64,000 nt of DNA from Rhizobiaceae bacterium (GTDB lineage: Bacteria > Pseudomonadota > Alphaproteobacteria > Rhizobiales > Rhizobiaceae): positions 248,001 to 312,000 of the forward strand of contig JAMLJA010000004.1 of NCBI GenBank assembly GCA_023953905.1, read 5' to 3'. The notes below the pieces were generated by a model, which searched no databases, had not been told where the DNA came from, and saw only the letters and a list, made by a program, of their open reading frames with translations. Below are positions 44,950 to 53,769 of the stretch, in pieces; the first letter of the stretch is position 1, and each line of letters starts with the position of its first letter. The translations under genes and the position numbers were made by a program.

Positions 44950-47163
44950 ATGCGTCGATCTTTGAAGCGCATGCGCAGCGCGCACTTACTTCGCAGGTTC
45001 GTTCTGCCAATACTCGCTATCGCTGCGGCAATTCTCGCGGCGGTCATCGTTCCTCTTGCCTGGTCCAAATGGGAAGCCGACCAAGCCGCATTTCGTCGAC
45101 AATCAGCGTTGATGGATGTGGCTGTCGATAAATTGCGGGCGGCGATAGCCCACGATCAGGAGAGTGCGACTGTCTGGGATGATGCCGTCCACAATGTTAG
45201 AAAGGGCGACAAGAACTGGATAGATGCCAATCTTGGCCTCTGGATGCACAGTTACTTCGGGCATGATGGCGGATTTGTGCTTGATCCAAAAGACAGGCCG
45301 GTTTTCAGTTCGTTTCAGGGTTCGCTGATCGACAACAAGGAGTTCGATCATCTTGAACCCGCGGTTATGCCGCTTGTCTCAGCTTTGCGCTTCAAACTCC
45401 GCCAAGGCGTCACCGACGAACTAAACGACCGCGTCCTCAGCCTGGGCGTCTCCGACCTGACGATCTTTCTCGGACGACCGGCCGTGGTCAGCATAAAACC
45501 GATCATTTCGGACAGTGGAAACATCAAGCAAGTACCCGGTGAGGAGTATCTGCATGTTGCGGTGAGACTGCTCGACGGCGACGTGCTTCGGGAACTGGCT
45601 GACAACTACATGCTCGATGGTCTGCGCTTCAGCTGGACGAACGATTCTTCATCGAAGGAAGCCAGCATTGCCCTGAAGACGTCCGCGGGGGACACATTGG
45701 GATTCCTGTCCTGGCGGCCTTACAGACCCGGCAGCGACGTCGTCTACAGCATGATACCGACGCTCGCGGCTGTGTTTTTGATTGTCATGACCGTTCTGTC
45801 TGTCCTCGTGATCGCGGTGAAACGGCGCTCACTGAAGCTGGTGTCCAGCGAAGTGACCATCCGTCATCTGGCATTCCACGATACGCTGACAGGGCTTCCG
45901 AACCGGCTGTATTTCGAGGAAGTTCTCGACCGTGAGATCCGACGGGTGCGCAATGGCGCTTCGAGCCTGGCCCTGCTTTACCTCGACCTGGATCGTTTCA
46001 AGCAGGTCAACGATTCCCTCGGGCATCCGGCGGGTGACGAACTCATCGTACAGTTCGCAAGCCGGCTGAAACTGCTCACCGCTTCAGGCGATATTGTAGC
46101 GCGTGTCGGCGGGGACGAGTTCACCATCATCGCTCCGACAGGTTCAGGACAAGAGCGCGTCGAAACCCTGTGCATGCGTGTCGTCGACGCGATGCGGACC
46201 CCATTTGAAATCAATGGCGCGCATGTCTTCGTGGGAGTTAGTGTCGGCGTGGCCTGCGCGCCGCAAGATGGCCAGGGTCGCGTCGAACTGACGCGCAAGG
46301 CCGATATTGCGCTCTACGAAGCTAAGACGACCGGTCGCGGACGGTTTGCGATATTTGACGAGCGCATGGATTCCGCTATCCAGCGTCGGCGCACGGTTGA
46401 GCGTGATCTGCGCGAAGCGCTGCGAACAGGCGAGCAACTCGAGGCATTCTTCCAGCCCGTTTACTCGGCGGCGGACCGCAAACTGGCTGGGGTCGAGGCC
46501 CTTATGCGATGGATCCATCCCGCTTCCGGTTTCATCCCTCCCGACGTATTCATTCCAATTGCAGAGGAAACAGGCCTCATCGAAAAGGTCGGCGAAGTTG
46601 TCCTGCGGCAGGCCTGTGCCACGGCAGCAGCGCTTGGCATAGAGACGGTGGCTGTCAACGTCTCGGCGATCGAACTGCGCAATCCCGGCTTTGCCTCGCG
46701 TGTTGCCGCCACATTGATGGCGGCGGGGCTTCAGCCAAGCCGTCTGGAACTGGAAGTGACGGAAAGCGCCATCATCGACATCTCCGGATCTACACAGGAG
46801 AACATCACGGCACTGCGCGAACTTGGCATTGAAATATCGATCGATGATTTCGGTACCGGGTTTTCCTCGCTCGGCCGGCTCCAGAATCTGGCCGTCGATC
46901 GCATAAAGATAGACCGGAGTTTCATAACGGGCTTTGGTGGTTCGGGCAGCGACGAGGCCATCGTGAAGGCGATCGTCGACCTTGCGCAGGCCGTGGGTCT
47001 CAAGACAACAGCCGAGGGCGTTGAGACACCTCTTCAGGAACAGCGGTTGCGAGAAATGGGCTGCGACCATCTGCAAGGCTATCTGCTCGGCAAACCCATG
47101 CGAAGCGCGGATCTGGAAGCGCTGGTCGGCAATATGGAGCTTGCGAAGGCCAATTCTGCTTGA
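44950..47163 (+). CDS. CHASE4-GGDEF-EAL protein (diguanylate cyclase/phosphodiesterase)
   Basis: A 737-aa inner-membrane cyclic-di-GMP enzyme. TM1 (about 17-37) and TM2 (about 268-290) enclose a periplasmic CHASE4 sensor (HDQESATVWDDAVHNV). The cyclase domain has an intact GGDEF (387-391), but the inhibitory I-site RxxD is absent (ASGD at 378-381). The phosphodiesterase domain has EAL (516-518), the downstream VTES, DDFGTGFSSL loop, KIDRSFI, AEGVET and CDHLQGYLLGKPM, so its catalytic set looks complete. Both activities are therefore possible. It stands alone; nothing nearby identifies its signal. Confidence 0.93.
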   Translation: MRRSLKRMRSAHLLRRFVLPILAIAAAILAAVIVPLAWSKWEADQAAFRRQSALMDVAVDKLRAAIAHDQESATVWDDAVHNVRKGDKNWIDANLGLWMHSYFGHDGGFVLDPKDRPVFSSFQGSLIDNKEFDHLEPAVMPLVSALRFKLRQGVTDELNDRVLSLGVSDLTIFLGRPAVVSIKPIISDSGNIKQVPGEEYLHVAVRLLDGDVLRELADNYMLDGLRFSWTNDSSSKEASIALKTSAGDTLGFLSWRPYRPGSDVVYSMIPTLAAVFLIVMTVLSVLVIAVKRRSLKLVSSEVTIRHLAFHDTLTGLPNRLYFEEVLDREIRRVRNGASSLALLYLDLDRFKQVNDSLGHPAGDELIVQFASRLKLLTASGDIVARVGGDEFTIIAPTGSGQERVETLCMRVVDAMRTPFEINGAHVFVGVSVGVACAPQDGQGRVELTRKADIALYEAKTTGRGRFAIFDERMDSAIQRRRTVERDLREALRTGEQLEAFFQPVYSAADRKLAGVEALMRWIHPASGFIPPDVFIPIAEETGLIEKVGEVVLRQACATAAALGIETVAVNVSAIELRNPGFASRVAATLMAAGLQPSRLELEVTESAIIDISGSTQENITALRELGIEISIDDFGTGFSSLGRLQNLAVDRIKIDRSFITGFGGSGSDEAIVKAIVDLAQAVGLKTTAEGVETPLQEQRLREMGCDHLQGYLLGKPMRSADLEALVGNMELAKANSA

Positions 47164-47260
47164 TCCCGACCCTTGACCCGAAGCCGCGCCGCGTCATCTA
47201 TTGACGTAGAAAGGCCGAATTGCCCCGGCATCGGACTCAACACGAACAAGGTATCTGGAC

Positions 47261-47500
47261 ATGGTTCACGTCACCTACGAGATAGTCGAGCACGATGGGG
47301 GCTGGGCCTACAAGGTGGGCGAGGTCTTTTCCGAGACATTCCCAAGCCATGATGCCGCCCGGCGCGCGGCGGAGCGGGCTGCAGCAGAGCAGCGCGTTGC
47401 TGGCAGCACGCATGGAATCGTGTTCCAGAGTAAGGATGGAAGCTGGCATGAAGAGCTGGCGCAAGGTGGCGATCGGCCGGAGACGGACGTCAAAGGCTGA
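47261..47500 (+). CDS. DUF2188 domain protein
   Basis: A 79-aa protein with the DUF2188 pattern: a V-x-x-x-DGGWAYKVGE strand, then FPSHDAARRAAERAAAEQR, and the acceptor strand GIVFQSKDGSWHEE. Small proteins of this family have no established role. It stands alone between the GGDEF-EAL gene and the sugar-kinase locus. Confidence 0.85.
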   Translation: MVHVTYEIVEHDGGWAYKVGEVFSETFPSHDAARRAAERAAAEQRVAGSTHGIVFQSKDGSWHEELAQGGDRPETDVKG

Positions 47501-47511
47501 CCTGGCTTGCG

Positions 47512-47532
47512 GGCAAGGTGACGTGCCTTGCC
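47512..47532. promoter_or_regulatory. Perfect 7-bp inverted repeat upstream of the sugar kinase gene
   Basis: GGCAAGG (47512-47518) and CCTTGCC (47526-47532) flank a 7-nt centre, 64 nt before the kinase ATG. No T-run follows, so an operator is at least as likely as a terminator of the DUF2188 gene. It does not match the site in front of gntR. Confidence 0.35.
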
Positions 47533-47595
47533 AACGCGGCGTGACAGATTTAGGGAGCGAGACAACCGCAATTTTGCCCTCCCAAACGGTACGCA

Positions 47596-49095
47596 ATGCC
47601 TAGATACCTCCTCGGCGTGGATGCCGGGTCGACCCTTACCAAAGCAGCACTCTTCGATTTTGCGGGGCAAGAGATCTCGCGTGCCGCAGTGGCGGTGCCT
47701 TTGGACAGGCCCCGCATGGGCTGGGTCGAATGTGACCCGGTCCGGGCATGGGAGGCGGCAAAATCCTCGATCCGCAAAGTGGTCGAGCAAGCTGATATTT
47801 CCCCGTCAGACATAGCCGCAATCGGCATATCCGCCGCCATGGTGGGCGCATGGCTTGTGGACGCAGAGGGTAAGGCGCTGCGTGCAGGAATCAACTGGGA
47901 GGACAGCAGGACCCAGGAGATGCTCGACGCCCGTCTCCAAGCAGATCCTGATTTCTATCGCCGGATCTTTCGAGTGGATGGCTGTGTGATGCAGCAGGGC
48001 TGCACATTGCCGCTCGCCGCGTGGCTGCGGGATCATGAGCCCGAGCTCTTCACGGATGCTGCGCATATCTTCAGCTACAAGGACTTCCTGCGCATGAAGC
48101 TGACCGGCGTTGCGGCTGCCGATCGCACGGAAGCGGCGGTCGCGCCGGGCGATGCACGCGGGAGTGGCCGCAGCGAAGAGATGTTCGACCTCTTTGATCT
48201 CACCAGGTTTCGCGAGAAGTTCCCGGATGCGCACGACTCGGACGCTCTCGCAGGACACCTGACCAAGACTGCGGCAGAAGAATTAGGCCTGCCCGAGGGC
48301 ACGCCCGTCGCAGTCGGCGCCGGTGACGTGCCTTCGACAATCGTCGGCGCCAGCGCGCTGGAGGCAGGAACCGCTCTTGTGGTGCTCGGGACCACCTGCA
48401 TTGCGGGCGTGGTATCCGACGAACCGGTATTCTCGCCACCGGATCTTGGCCTTCTTTTCACGCTGCCCGGCAAAGCGTGGTTCCGTTCGATGGTCAATGT
48501 GGCCGGCACGCTCAATCTGGATTGGGCGATCGCCAACATTCTGGGCGAGACCGAGCGGAATGCGGAACTCTTTGGCCGGCTCGACGCAATGATCGCGGAG
48601 GTTCCAATCGGCTGCGACGGGGTCGTTTATCTTCCGTACCTCTCCGACAGCGGCATCATTGCCCCCGTTTTCGATCAGCGTGCACGCGCAGGCTTCTTCG
48701 GGCTGACGCCACGACATGAGCGCAAGCACATGATGCGCGCCGTCTATGAGGGGGTTATTCTGGCCGTGCGCGATCTTCTTCAGCACCTTCCGGATGTCGA
48801 GGGCGAAATCCTGCTGACAGGCGGCGGCGCAAACAGCCTCATCTGGACGCAGATGCTTGCAGATGCCACCGGCAAACCGGTCGCAATCCCCGCGGGCTCG
48901 GAATTTGGCGCGCGAGGCGCGGCTTTGCTCGCGGCAACTGCGGTCGGAGTGTTTTCCTCAATCCGGGAGGCCTCCCTATCGACGCAACAGATCGCACGCC
49001 GACAGATTCCGTATCTGGAAGCGCGCAATGCGTGGAATCACGCCTTCTCGAACTATTGCGCCCAAAGGGATCTGATTCTTCGTCGACCGGATTGA
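47596..49095 (+). CDS. FGGY-family carbohydrate kinase
   Basis: A 499-aa two-domain sugar kinase. The N-terminal phosphate loop is GVDAGSTLTKAALFD; the FGGY centre has ISAAMVGAWLVDAEGK, INWEDSRTQEM and VAVGAGDVPSTIVGASAL. The C-terminal adenosine motif is LLTGGGANSLIWTQMLADAT. It phosphorylates a pentulose, hexulose or polyol; the exact substrate cannot be read from the motifs (xylulose- or erythritol-kinase-like enzymes are nearest by eye). It is the first gene of the plus-strand sugar locus, 54 nt before gntR. Confidence 0.9.
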   Translation: MPRYLLGVDAGSTLTKAALFDFAGQEISRAAVAVPLDRPRMGWVECDPVRAWEAAKSSIRKVVEQADISPSDIAAIGISAAMVGAWLVDAEGKALRAGINWEDSRTQEMLDARLQADPDFYRRIFRVDGCVMQQGCTLPLAAWLRDHEPELFTDAAHIFSYKDFLRMKLTGVAAADRTEAAVAPGDARGSGRSEEMFDLFDLTRFREKFPDAHDSDALAGHLTKTAAEELGLPEGTPVAVGAGDVPSTIVGASALEAGTALVVLGTTCIAGVVSDEPVFSPPDLGLLFTLPGKAWFRSMVNVAGTLNLDWAIANILGETERNAELFGRLDAMIAEVPIGCDGVVYLPYLSDSGIIAPVFDQRARAGFFGLTPRHERKHMMRAVYEGVILAVRDLLQHLPDVEGEILLTGGGANSLIWTQMLADATGKPVAIPAGSEFGARGAALLAATAVGVFSSIREASLSTQQIARRQIPYLEARNAWNHAFSNYCAQRDLILRRPD

Positions 49096-49109
49096 CGCTC
49101 TTTCCCCGC

Positions 49110-49123
49110 GTGGTACATACCAC
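49110..49123. promoter_or_regulatory. Palindromic operator, DasR/NagR-like, upstream of gntR
   Basis: GTGGTA-CA-TACCAC is a perfect 6-bp inverted repeat in the 54-bp kinase-gntR gap. Its core TGGT-N4-ACCA equals the core of the dre sites bound by HutC-subfamily GntR regulators DasR and NagR (TGGTCTAGACCA). Autoregulation by the adjacent GntR/UTRA protein is inferred. Confidence 0.5.
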
Positions 49124-49149
49124 TGGAAGCAGCGGGATATACCGCCGAT

Positions 49150-49899
49150 ATGGCAACAGACCTGACACTGGAAACCGGCATCCCCCTCTACCAGCGCATC
49201 GCCCTCTGGTTGGAGAATCAGATTGGCTCGGGTCTGCTCCAGAGCGGTGACCGCGTTCCATCAGAACGCCAGATCGCCGACGAACTCGGCGCCAGCCGGA
49301 TGACAGCACGGCAGGCAATCAAGTCTCTCGAAAAGCGCGGCCTGGTCGAGACGAGGGTCGGTCGCGGTGTATTCGTCGCCCATCCTGTCATCGAAAAGGA
49401 ATCGCGCACGCTCCACGGATTCACCGAGGAAATGCAGCGCGGTGGCCGCAACGTGTCGAGCATGGTGCTCGATGCATGTGTGGGAATTGCCGATGCGGAA
49501 GTCGCACGCGGTCTCGAGATTGCGGAAAGCACGCTGGTTCATCGCCTCGTGCGCGTGCGTCTGGTAGACGCCGAGCCGCTTGCCATCGAGCGCACGGAGA
49601 TACCGGTTGCGCTGGCACCTGGCCTTCTGGAGAGATCCGATTTCTCCCGAGACTCTCTCTACCGGGTGCTGCGGGAAGAATATGGCGTCGTCCCCACAGA
49701 GGCGGAGGAAACCGTGCGGGCCGATCTTGCAGACGCCACAGCCGTTTCGGCGTTGCGTGTCGCCACCACAGCACCGATTCTCAGATTTACCCGCCGAACC
49801 TTCGACAGTGCCGGCCGTCCGCTCGAATATGTGCGTTCGGTCTATCGCGCCGACTGCTTCAGCATGCGCGTCAAACTCAGCCTTACGAAAGCACAATGA
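49150..49899 (+). CDS. GntR/HutC-family transcriptional regulator (UTRA domain)
   Basis: A 249-aa regulator. The N-terminal winged helix reads LYQRIALWLENQIGSGLLQS, VPSERQIADELGASRMTARQ and GLVETRVGRGVFVAHP. A C-terminal UTRA effector domain follows (about 85-245: RTLHGFTEEMQRGGRNVSS, VHRLVRVRLVDAEPLAIERT, LRFTRRTFDSAGRPLEYVRS). UTRA domains usually bind small phosphorylated sugars or urocanate. It overlaps the SIS gene by 4 nt (ATGA), is preceded by a palindromic operator, and is probably the repressor of the kinase-isomerase-transporter locus. Confidence 0.93.
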   Translation: MATDLTLETGIPLYQRIALWLENQIGSGLLQSGDRVPSERQIADELGASRMTARQAIKSLEKRGLVETRVGRGVFVAHPVIEKESRTLHGFTEEMQRGGRNVSSMVLDACVGIADAEVARGLEIAESTLVHRLVRVRLVDAEPLAIERTEIPVALAPGLLERSDFSRDSLYRVLREEYGVVPTEAEETVRADLADATAVSALRVATTAPILRFTRRTFDSAGRPLEYVRSVYRADCFSMRVKLSLTKAQ

Positions 49900-50633
49900 C
49901 AGACGCCACGACAGCACACACTTATCTGAGCGAACTCGCAAGCCGCATGAATGGGCTGTTTTCTGCCAATGCGGAGGCCATTTCCGCGGCTGCGGCGGCG
50001 ATCGAGGTAACGGCCAAGAATGACGGGCTGGTGTATATTTTCGGAACCGGCCACAGCCACATGCTCGCAGAGGAAGCGCATTATCGCGCCGGTGGACTGG
50101 CGCTGACCGTTCCCATTCTGGCGACCGCGACCATGCTGCATGAAGGGGCTATCGCATCGACCACCTTTGAACGCATGACAGGTATCGTCCAGCCGATCTT
50201 CGATCGCTATCCGATCAGCGAGAAAGACGTGCTCTTCGTCATCTCCAACAGCGGGGTGAACGCCGTGCCTGTCGAGGCCGCAAGGATCGGCAAGGCGCTC
50301 GGCGCGACAGTTATTGCCATCACCTCGCAAATCTATTCCCGCGAAGCCGCCAGGGGCCGGGCGCGCTTGGCGGACATCGCCGACATCGTGCTCGACAACG
50401 GCGCGCCATCCGGAGACGCAACAACCGCGATTCCCGGCAGCGAGTTGAAAGTCGGGCCGGTGTCGACGTCCATCGGCGCGGCATTGCTGAACGCAGTGCT
50501 GGTCGAAGCTGCGGCGCGCCTTCAGTCATCCGGCGAAGGCGCGCCCATCTATCTCAGCGCAAACATGCCGGGGGCGACCGAGAACAACATCGCCCTTGTC
50601 AAACGCTACAAGCCACGAAATCCGCATCTTTGA
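49896..50633 (+). CDS. SIS-domain sugar isomerase-like protein (UPF0309 type)
   Basis: A 245-aa SIS-fold protein. YIFGTGHSHMLAEEAHYRAG and VLFVISNSGVNAVPVEAARI are the two phosphosugar-binding loops, and GATVIAITSQIYS follows. The full-length pattern, including HEGA and GPVSTSIGAALLNAVLVEAA, is that of the UPF0309 group, distantly related to phosphosugar isomerases and to NagB/AgaS-type aldose-ketose isomerases or deaminases. The substrate is unknown. It is co-translated with gntR (ATGA) and lies 44 nt upstream of the binding-protein gene. Confidence 0.85.
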   Translation: MTDATTAHTYLSELASRMNGLFSANAEAISAAAAAIEVTAKNDGLVYIFGTGHSHMLAEEAHYRAGGLALTVPILATATMLHEGAIASTTFERMTGIVQPIFDRYPISEKDVLFVISNSGVNAVPVEAARIGKALGATVIAITSQIYSREAARGRARLADIADIVLDNGAPSGDATTAIPGSELKVGPVSTSIGAALLNAVLVEAAARLQSSGEGAPIYLSANMPGATENNIALVKRYKPRNPHL

Positions 50634-50677
50634 GCAATCCCCGCGCACGGAACCGCGGGAAACAGGGAGCACGAGAA

Positions 50678-51961
50678 ATGAAGACAAGACTTATTGCATT
50701 TGCAGGCTTCGCCTCGCTTCTGATGGCGGGCACCGCCTATTCGGAACCGGTCAACATCACGTTCTGGCACATGGAGCAGCCACCCCATCGCGTTCAGCGC
50801 ATGCAGGAACTGCTTGACGAGTTCAACAAGGCCCACCCGGACATCATGGTCAAGCAGGAGCCGCAGAGCTGGGGCGAGGTCTATGCCAAGGCGCCTGCCG
50901 CCTTTGCCGCGGGCACCGGTCCTGACCTGCTTTTCGGCATTCCGGATTTCACCACCGTGATCAAGGGCATCGACGCCGTCGTGCCGGTCGACGATCTGGC
51001 CAAGGAAATGGAATCGAAGCACGGCTTCGTTCCGGCGACCATCGCTCCCTACCAATATGACGGCCATACATGGGCCATTCCGGCTTACAACATGGCCATC
51101 TCCATGTGGTACCGAAACAGCGAGTTCAAAGCCGCCGGCATTGAAGTGCCGAAGACCTGGAGCGAGTGGAAGGCAGCCGCCGAGAAGCTCTCCGTCGACG
51201 GCAAGTATGGTGTCGGCCTGCCCGCCAACAAGCAGCTTTACACCGACCAGACCGTCTATGCGCTGATGGTCAACAGCGGCGCGCAGGATATCTACAACGA
51301 AGACGGATCGATCTCCTTCGACAAGCCGGAGACGGTCTCCGCTTTCGAGACCTATGGCGCGCTGCAGAAGCTCTCGCCACCGGACTCAACCAGCTGGACA
51401 TGGGGCGAGGCCGAAGCCTGCTTCGCAAGCGCGACCTGCGGAACGATCCTGCAGTTCAGCGTGATCAACACCTATGAGACGCAGGCGGAGGCTGACCCAG
51501 CTGATCTGGGCGTTGCGCCTGTTCCGCACGCAGACGACATGACGGAATCCGGCACGATTTCCTACTCCAACGCAATCATGCTGACGACAAAGGACGAGGC
51601 CAAGCAGGCGGCTGCCAAGACCTTCCTTGCATGGCTGCTGGAGCCTGCAAATTACGGTCGGTTCCTCACCATGGAGCCCGGCTTGTTCCTGCCTGTGACC
51701 AATGATGGTGCGGAAGCGGAATCCTTCTGGAGCGATCCGGTTGTGACCAAGTACAAGTCGCAGGTCGAAACGATGATCGCCAACTCCAAGAACGGCAAGC
51801 TGTTCGGTTTCACGACCGGAAAGGTGTTTCCGTCTATCGGTGCAATCTCGGGTCAGAACGTGATCGCCGAGTCGCTGCAGAAGATGGTCGTTGATGGCGA
51901 CAGCGCCGCCGATGCCGTCAAATACGGCCAGCAGAAGATGAGCGAGATCGCAGGGAAGTAA
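50678..51961 (+). CDS. Sugar ABC transporter substrate-binding protein (CUT1)
   Basis: A 427-aa periplasmic binding protein of family 1. The signal peptide (about 1-22, MKTRLIAFAGFASLLMAGTA, cleavage near YS-EP) precedes NITFWHMEQPPHRVQRMQEL, the typical start of the mature lobe. The domain-closing KTFLAWLLEPANYGRFLTME and EPGLFLPVTNDG follow. The start at 50678 is chosen after AGGGAG; 16 upstream in-frame codons belong to the SIS reading region. A 10-bp-stem hairpin follows its stop codon (51988-52042). Confidence 0.93.
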   Translation: MKTRLIAFAGFASLLMAGTAYSEPVNITFWHMEQPPHRVQRMQELLDEFNKAHPDIMVKQEPQSWGEVYAKAPAAFAAGTGPDLLFGIPDFTTVIKGIDAVVPVDDLAKEMESKHGFVPATIAPYQYDGHTWAIPAYNMAISMWYRNSEFKAAGIEVPKTWSEWKAAAEKLSVDGKYGVGLPANKQLYTDQTVYALMVNSGAQDIYNEDGSISFDKPETVSAFETYGALQKLSPPDSTSWTWGEAEACFASATCGTILQFSVINTYETQAEADPADLGVAPVPHADDMTESGTISYSNAIMLTTKDEAKQAAAKTFLAWLLEPANYGRFLTMEPGLFLPVTNDGAEAESFWSDPVVTKYKSQVETMIANSKNGKLFGFTTGKVFPSIGAISGQNVIAESLQKMVVDGDSAADAVKYGQQKMSEIAGK

Positions 51962-51987
51962 TTCCCGATCTTGTTGTGATGATCATG

Positions 51988-52042
51988 TCTCGCCCCGTCA
52001 TGCTTTCCGACAGGTACCGTCCCGGAAGCGCGCGGGGCGAGA
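51988..52042 (+). promoter_or_regulatory. Long intercistronic hairpin after the binding-protein gene
   Basis: TCTCGCCCCG (51988-51997) pairs perfectly with CGGGGCGAGA (52033-52042). A smaller nested stem (TTCCG/CGGAA) lies inside. There is no T-run, so it probably stabilises the upstream binding-protein message and lowers permease expression rather than terminating. Confidence 0.6.
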
Positions 52043-52064
52043 TCGAATGCGCACGGGGATTGCG

Positions 52065-52937
52065 ATGAGCAATCCCCGTCTGGCGTTTCTTTTCGTCGCT
52101 CCCGCGCTCGCTTTCCTGGCGGCGGTCCTTGGCTGGCCGCTCGTGCAGGCGATCATATTGTCGTTTCAGAATGTCGGCGTGATCGGCACGGCCGGAAGCT
52201 GGGTCGGATTCGACAACCATGTCTCCGTTCTCGGGGGCTTGGGCTTCTGGAATGCCTTTGGGCGCAGCGCGATCTGGGTCGTCGGCAATGCTGCTGTACA
52301 GACCGCGCTCGCGCTTGGCGTCGCGCTCATCCTCAATCAGAAATTTCCTGGCGTGCGCATCGCGCGGACCTGGATCATTCTTACCTGGATCGTGCCCACG
52401 GTTGTCGTTGTCATTATTTGGCGCTGGCTGTTGTCCACGTCTGGCGGCATGGTCAATCCGCTTCTGATCCAGGCTGGCGTGATCGACCGACCGGTGGGCT
52501 TTTTTGCCACCCGCGAGGGTTCGATGGCCTCGCTGATCATGATAAATTCGTGGCGCTGGTTCCCCTTCACCGCGCTGATGATGCTGGCGGGATTGACCCG
52601 AATCCCCTCCGATCTCTACGAGGCGGCACGCATCGACGGCGCGAGCGCGATCAAGCGGTTTACGCGCATCACCTGGCCGCTGTTGCAGCCGACCCTTCTG
52701 GTGCTCGGCATCGTCGGCACGCTCCTTTCCTTCAATGTGTTCGATGTGATCTGGCTGCTGACAGCGGGCGGCCCGTCCCAGGCGACACAGACGCTGCCCG
52801 TTCTGATCTACGAGACCGCGTTCAAGGGTTACCGGCTGAGTGAGGCGGCAACCGTTTCGGTGCTCACAAGTCTGCTGCTCATGGGTTTCGCACTGCTCGC
52901 CACACGCGCGATGACGGCCAGCGAGGACGCCCGATGA
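52065..52937 (+). CDS. Sugar ABC transporter permease (CUT1, MalF-like)
   Basis: A 290-aa six-helix inner-membrane permease. The EAA loop EAARIDGASAIKRFTRITWP that contacts the ATPase is at about 185-204. The first helix starts AFLFVAPALAFLAAVLGWPL. ATG at 52065 follows CGGGG; an ATG at 52047 (six codons longer) lies right at the base of the hairpin, which would mask its ribosome-binding site, so it is less likely. It overlaps the next gene by 4 nt. Confidence 0.92.
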   Translation: MSNPRLAFLFVAPALAFLAAVLGWPLVQAIILSFQNVGVIGTAGSWVGFDNHVSVLGGLGFWNAFGRSAIWVVGNAAVQTALALGVALILNQKFPGVRIARTWIILTWIVPTVVVVIIWRWLLSTSGGMVNPLLIQAGVIDRPVGFFATREGSMASLIMINSWRWFPFTALMMLAGLTRIPSDLYEAARIDGASAIKRFTRITWPLLQPTLLVLGIVGTLLSFNVFDVIWLLTAGGPSQATQTLPVLIYETAFKGYRLSEAATVSVLTSLLLMGFALLATRAMTASEDAR

Positions 52938-53761
52938 AGCGGACCTGGCCACAATCTATCGCCCTGTTTGGTGGGCTCGGGCTGCTTGCGGCCGTAATCG
53001 GGCTTCCGTTCTGGTGGGTGGCGAGCGGGTCCATAAAGGTGCCACGCGAAATCATCAGCCGCGTGCCAACCATGGTGCCGCATTCCTTTACTTTGCAGCA
53101 TTTCGAGAAGCTGCTCCAGTCGACCGATTTTCCCGGCTATCTGCTGAACAGCATGGTGGTGGCGCTGTTTTCGACCGCCTTCACAATCGCGCTGGCGCTA
53201 CCGGCCGCCTATGCGTTCTTCCGGATGGAGTTTCCCGGCCGTGCCGCGCTCTACAGGGTCATTCTGCTCGCCTATGCGTTTCCAAGCGTCGTGGTCCTCA
53301 TACCGATCTATGGTCTTTTCGCACGTCTCGGACTGATCGATACGCGTATCGGGCTCGTGATCGTCAATATCGCCTTTGCCCTGCCCTTCTCGATCTGGAT
53401 GATGCGGTCGTTTCTCGCCTCGGTGCCACGCGAAATCGAGGAGGCCGCTGTGATCGATGGCGCGCCGCCGCGGGTCATCCTGCTGCGCATCCTCACGCCG
53501 CTTATCGCGCCCGGCATCGCCAGCGTCTCGATCTTCACTTTCATCGCGTCATGGACCGAATACCTCTTCGCCTCGGTGCTCATCGTTTCAGACGCCAAAC
53601 GCACCATACCCGTGGGGTTTGCCGGTATCATCGGACAATACCAGATCGATTGGGGCCTCCTGCTTGCAGGGGCCACCGCAGCGACGATCCCGGTTGTCAT
53701 CCTATTCGCATTCGTTGGCCGCTGGTTCGTCTCCGGCCTCACTGAAGGGGCGGTCAAGTAG
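52934..53761 (+). CDS. Sugar ABC transporter permease (CUT1, MalG-like)
   Basis: A 275-aa six-helix permease. The EAA loop EEAAVIDGAPPRVILLRILT is at about 172-191, and the last helix LLLAGATAATIPVVILFAFV precedes the FVSGLTEGAVK C-terminus typical of MalG-type subunits. It starts within the stop region of its partner (ATGA) and ends 8 nt before the ATPase gene. Confidence 0.93.
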   Translation: MKRTWPQSIALFGGLGLLAAVIGLPFWWVASGSIKVPREIISRVPTMVPHSFTLQHFEKLLQSTDFPGYLLNSMVVALFSTAFTIALALPAAYAFFRMEFPGRAALYRVILLAYAFPSVVVLIPIYGLFARLGLIDTRIGLVIVNIAFALPFSIWMMRSFLASVPREIEEAAVIDGAPPRVILLRILTPLIAPGIASVSIFTFIASWTEYLFASVLIVSDAKRTIPVGFAGIIGQYQIDWGLLLAGATAATIPVVILFAFVGRWFVSGLTEGAVK

Positions 53762-53769
53762 GTTCAAAC

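Noticed and set aside
46144..47076. 310-codon minus-strand ORF
   Set aside because: Antisense to the GGDEF-EAL gene; no domain pattern.
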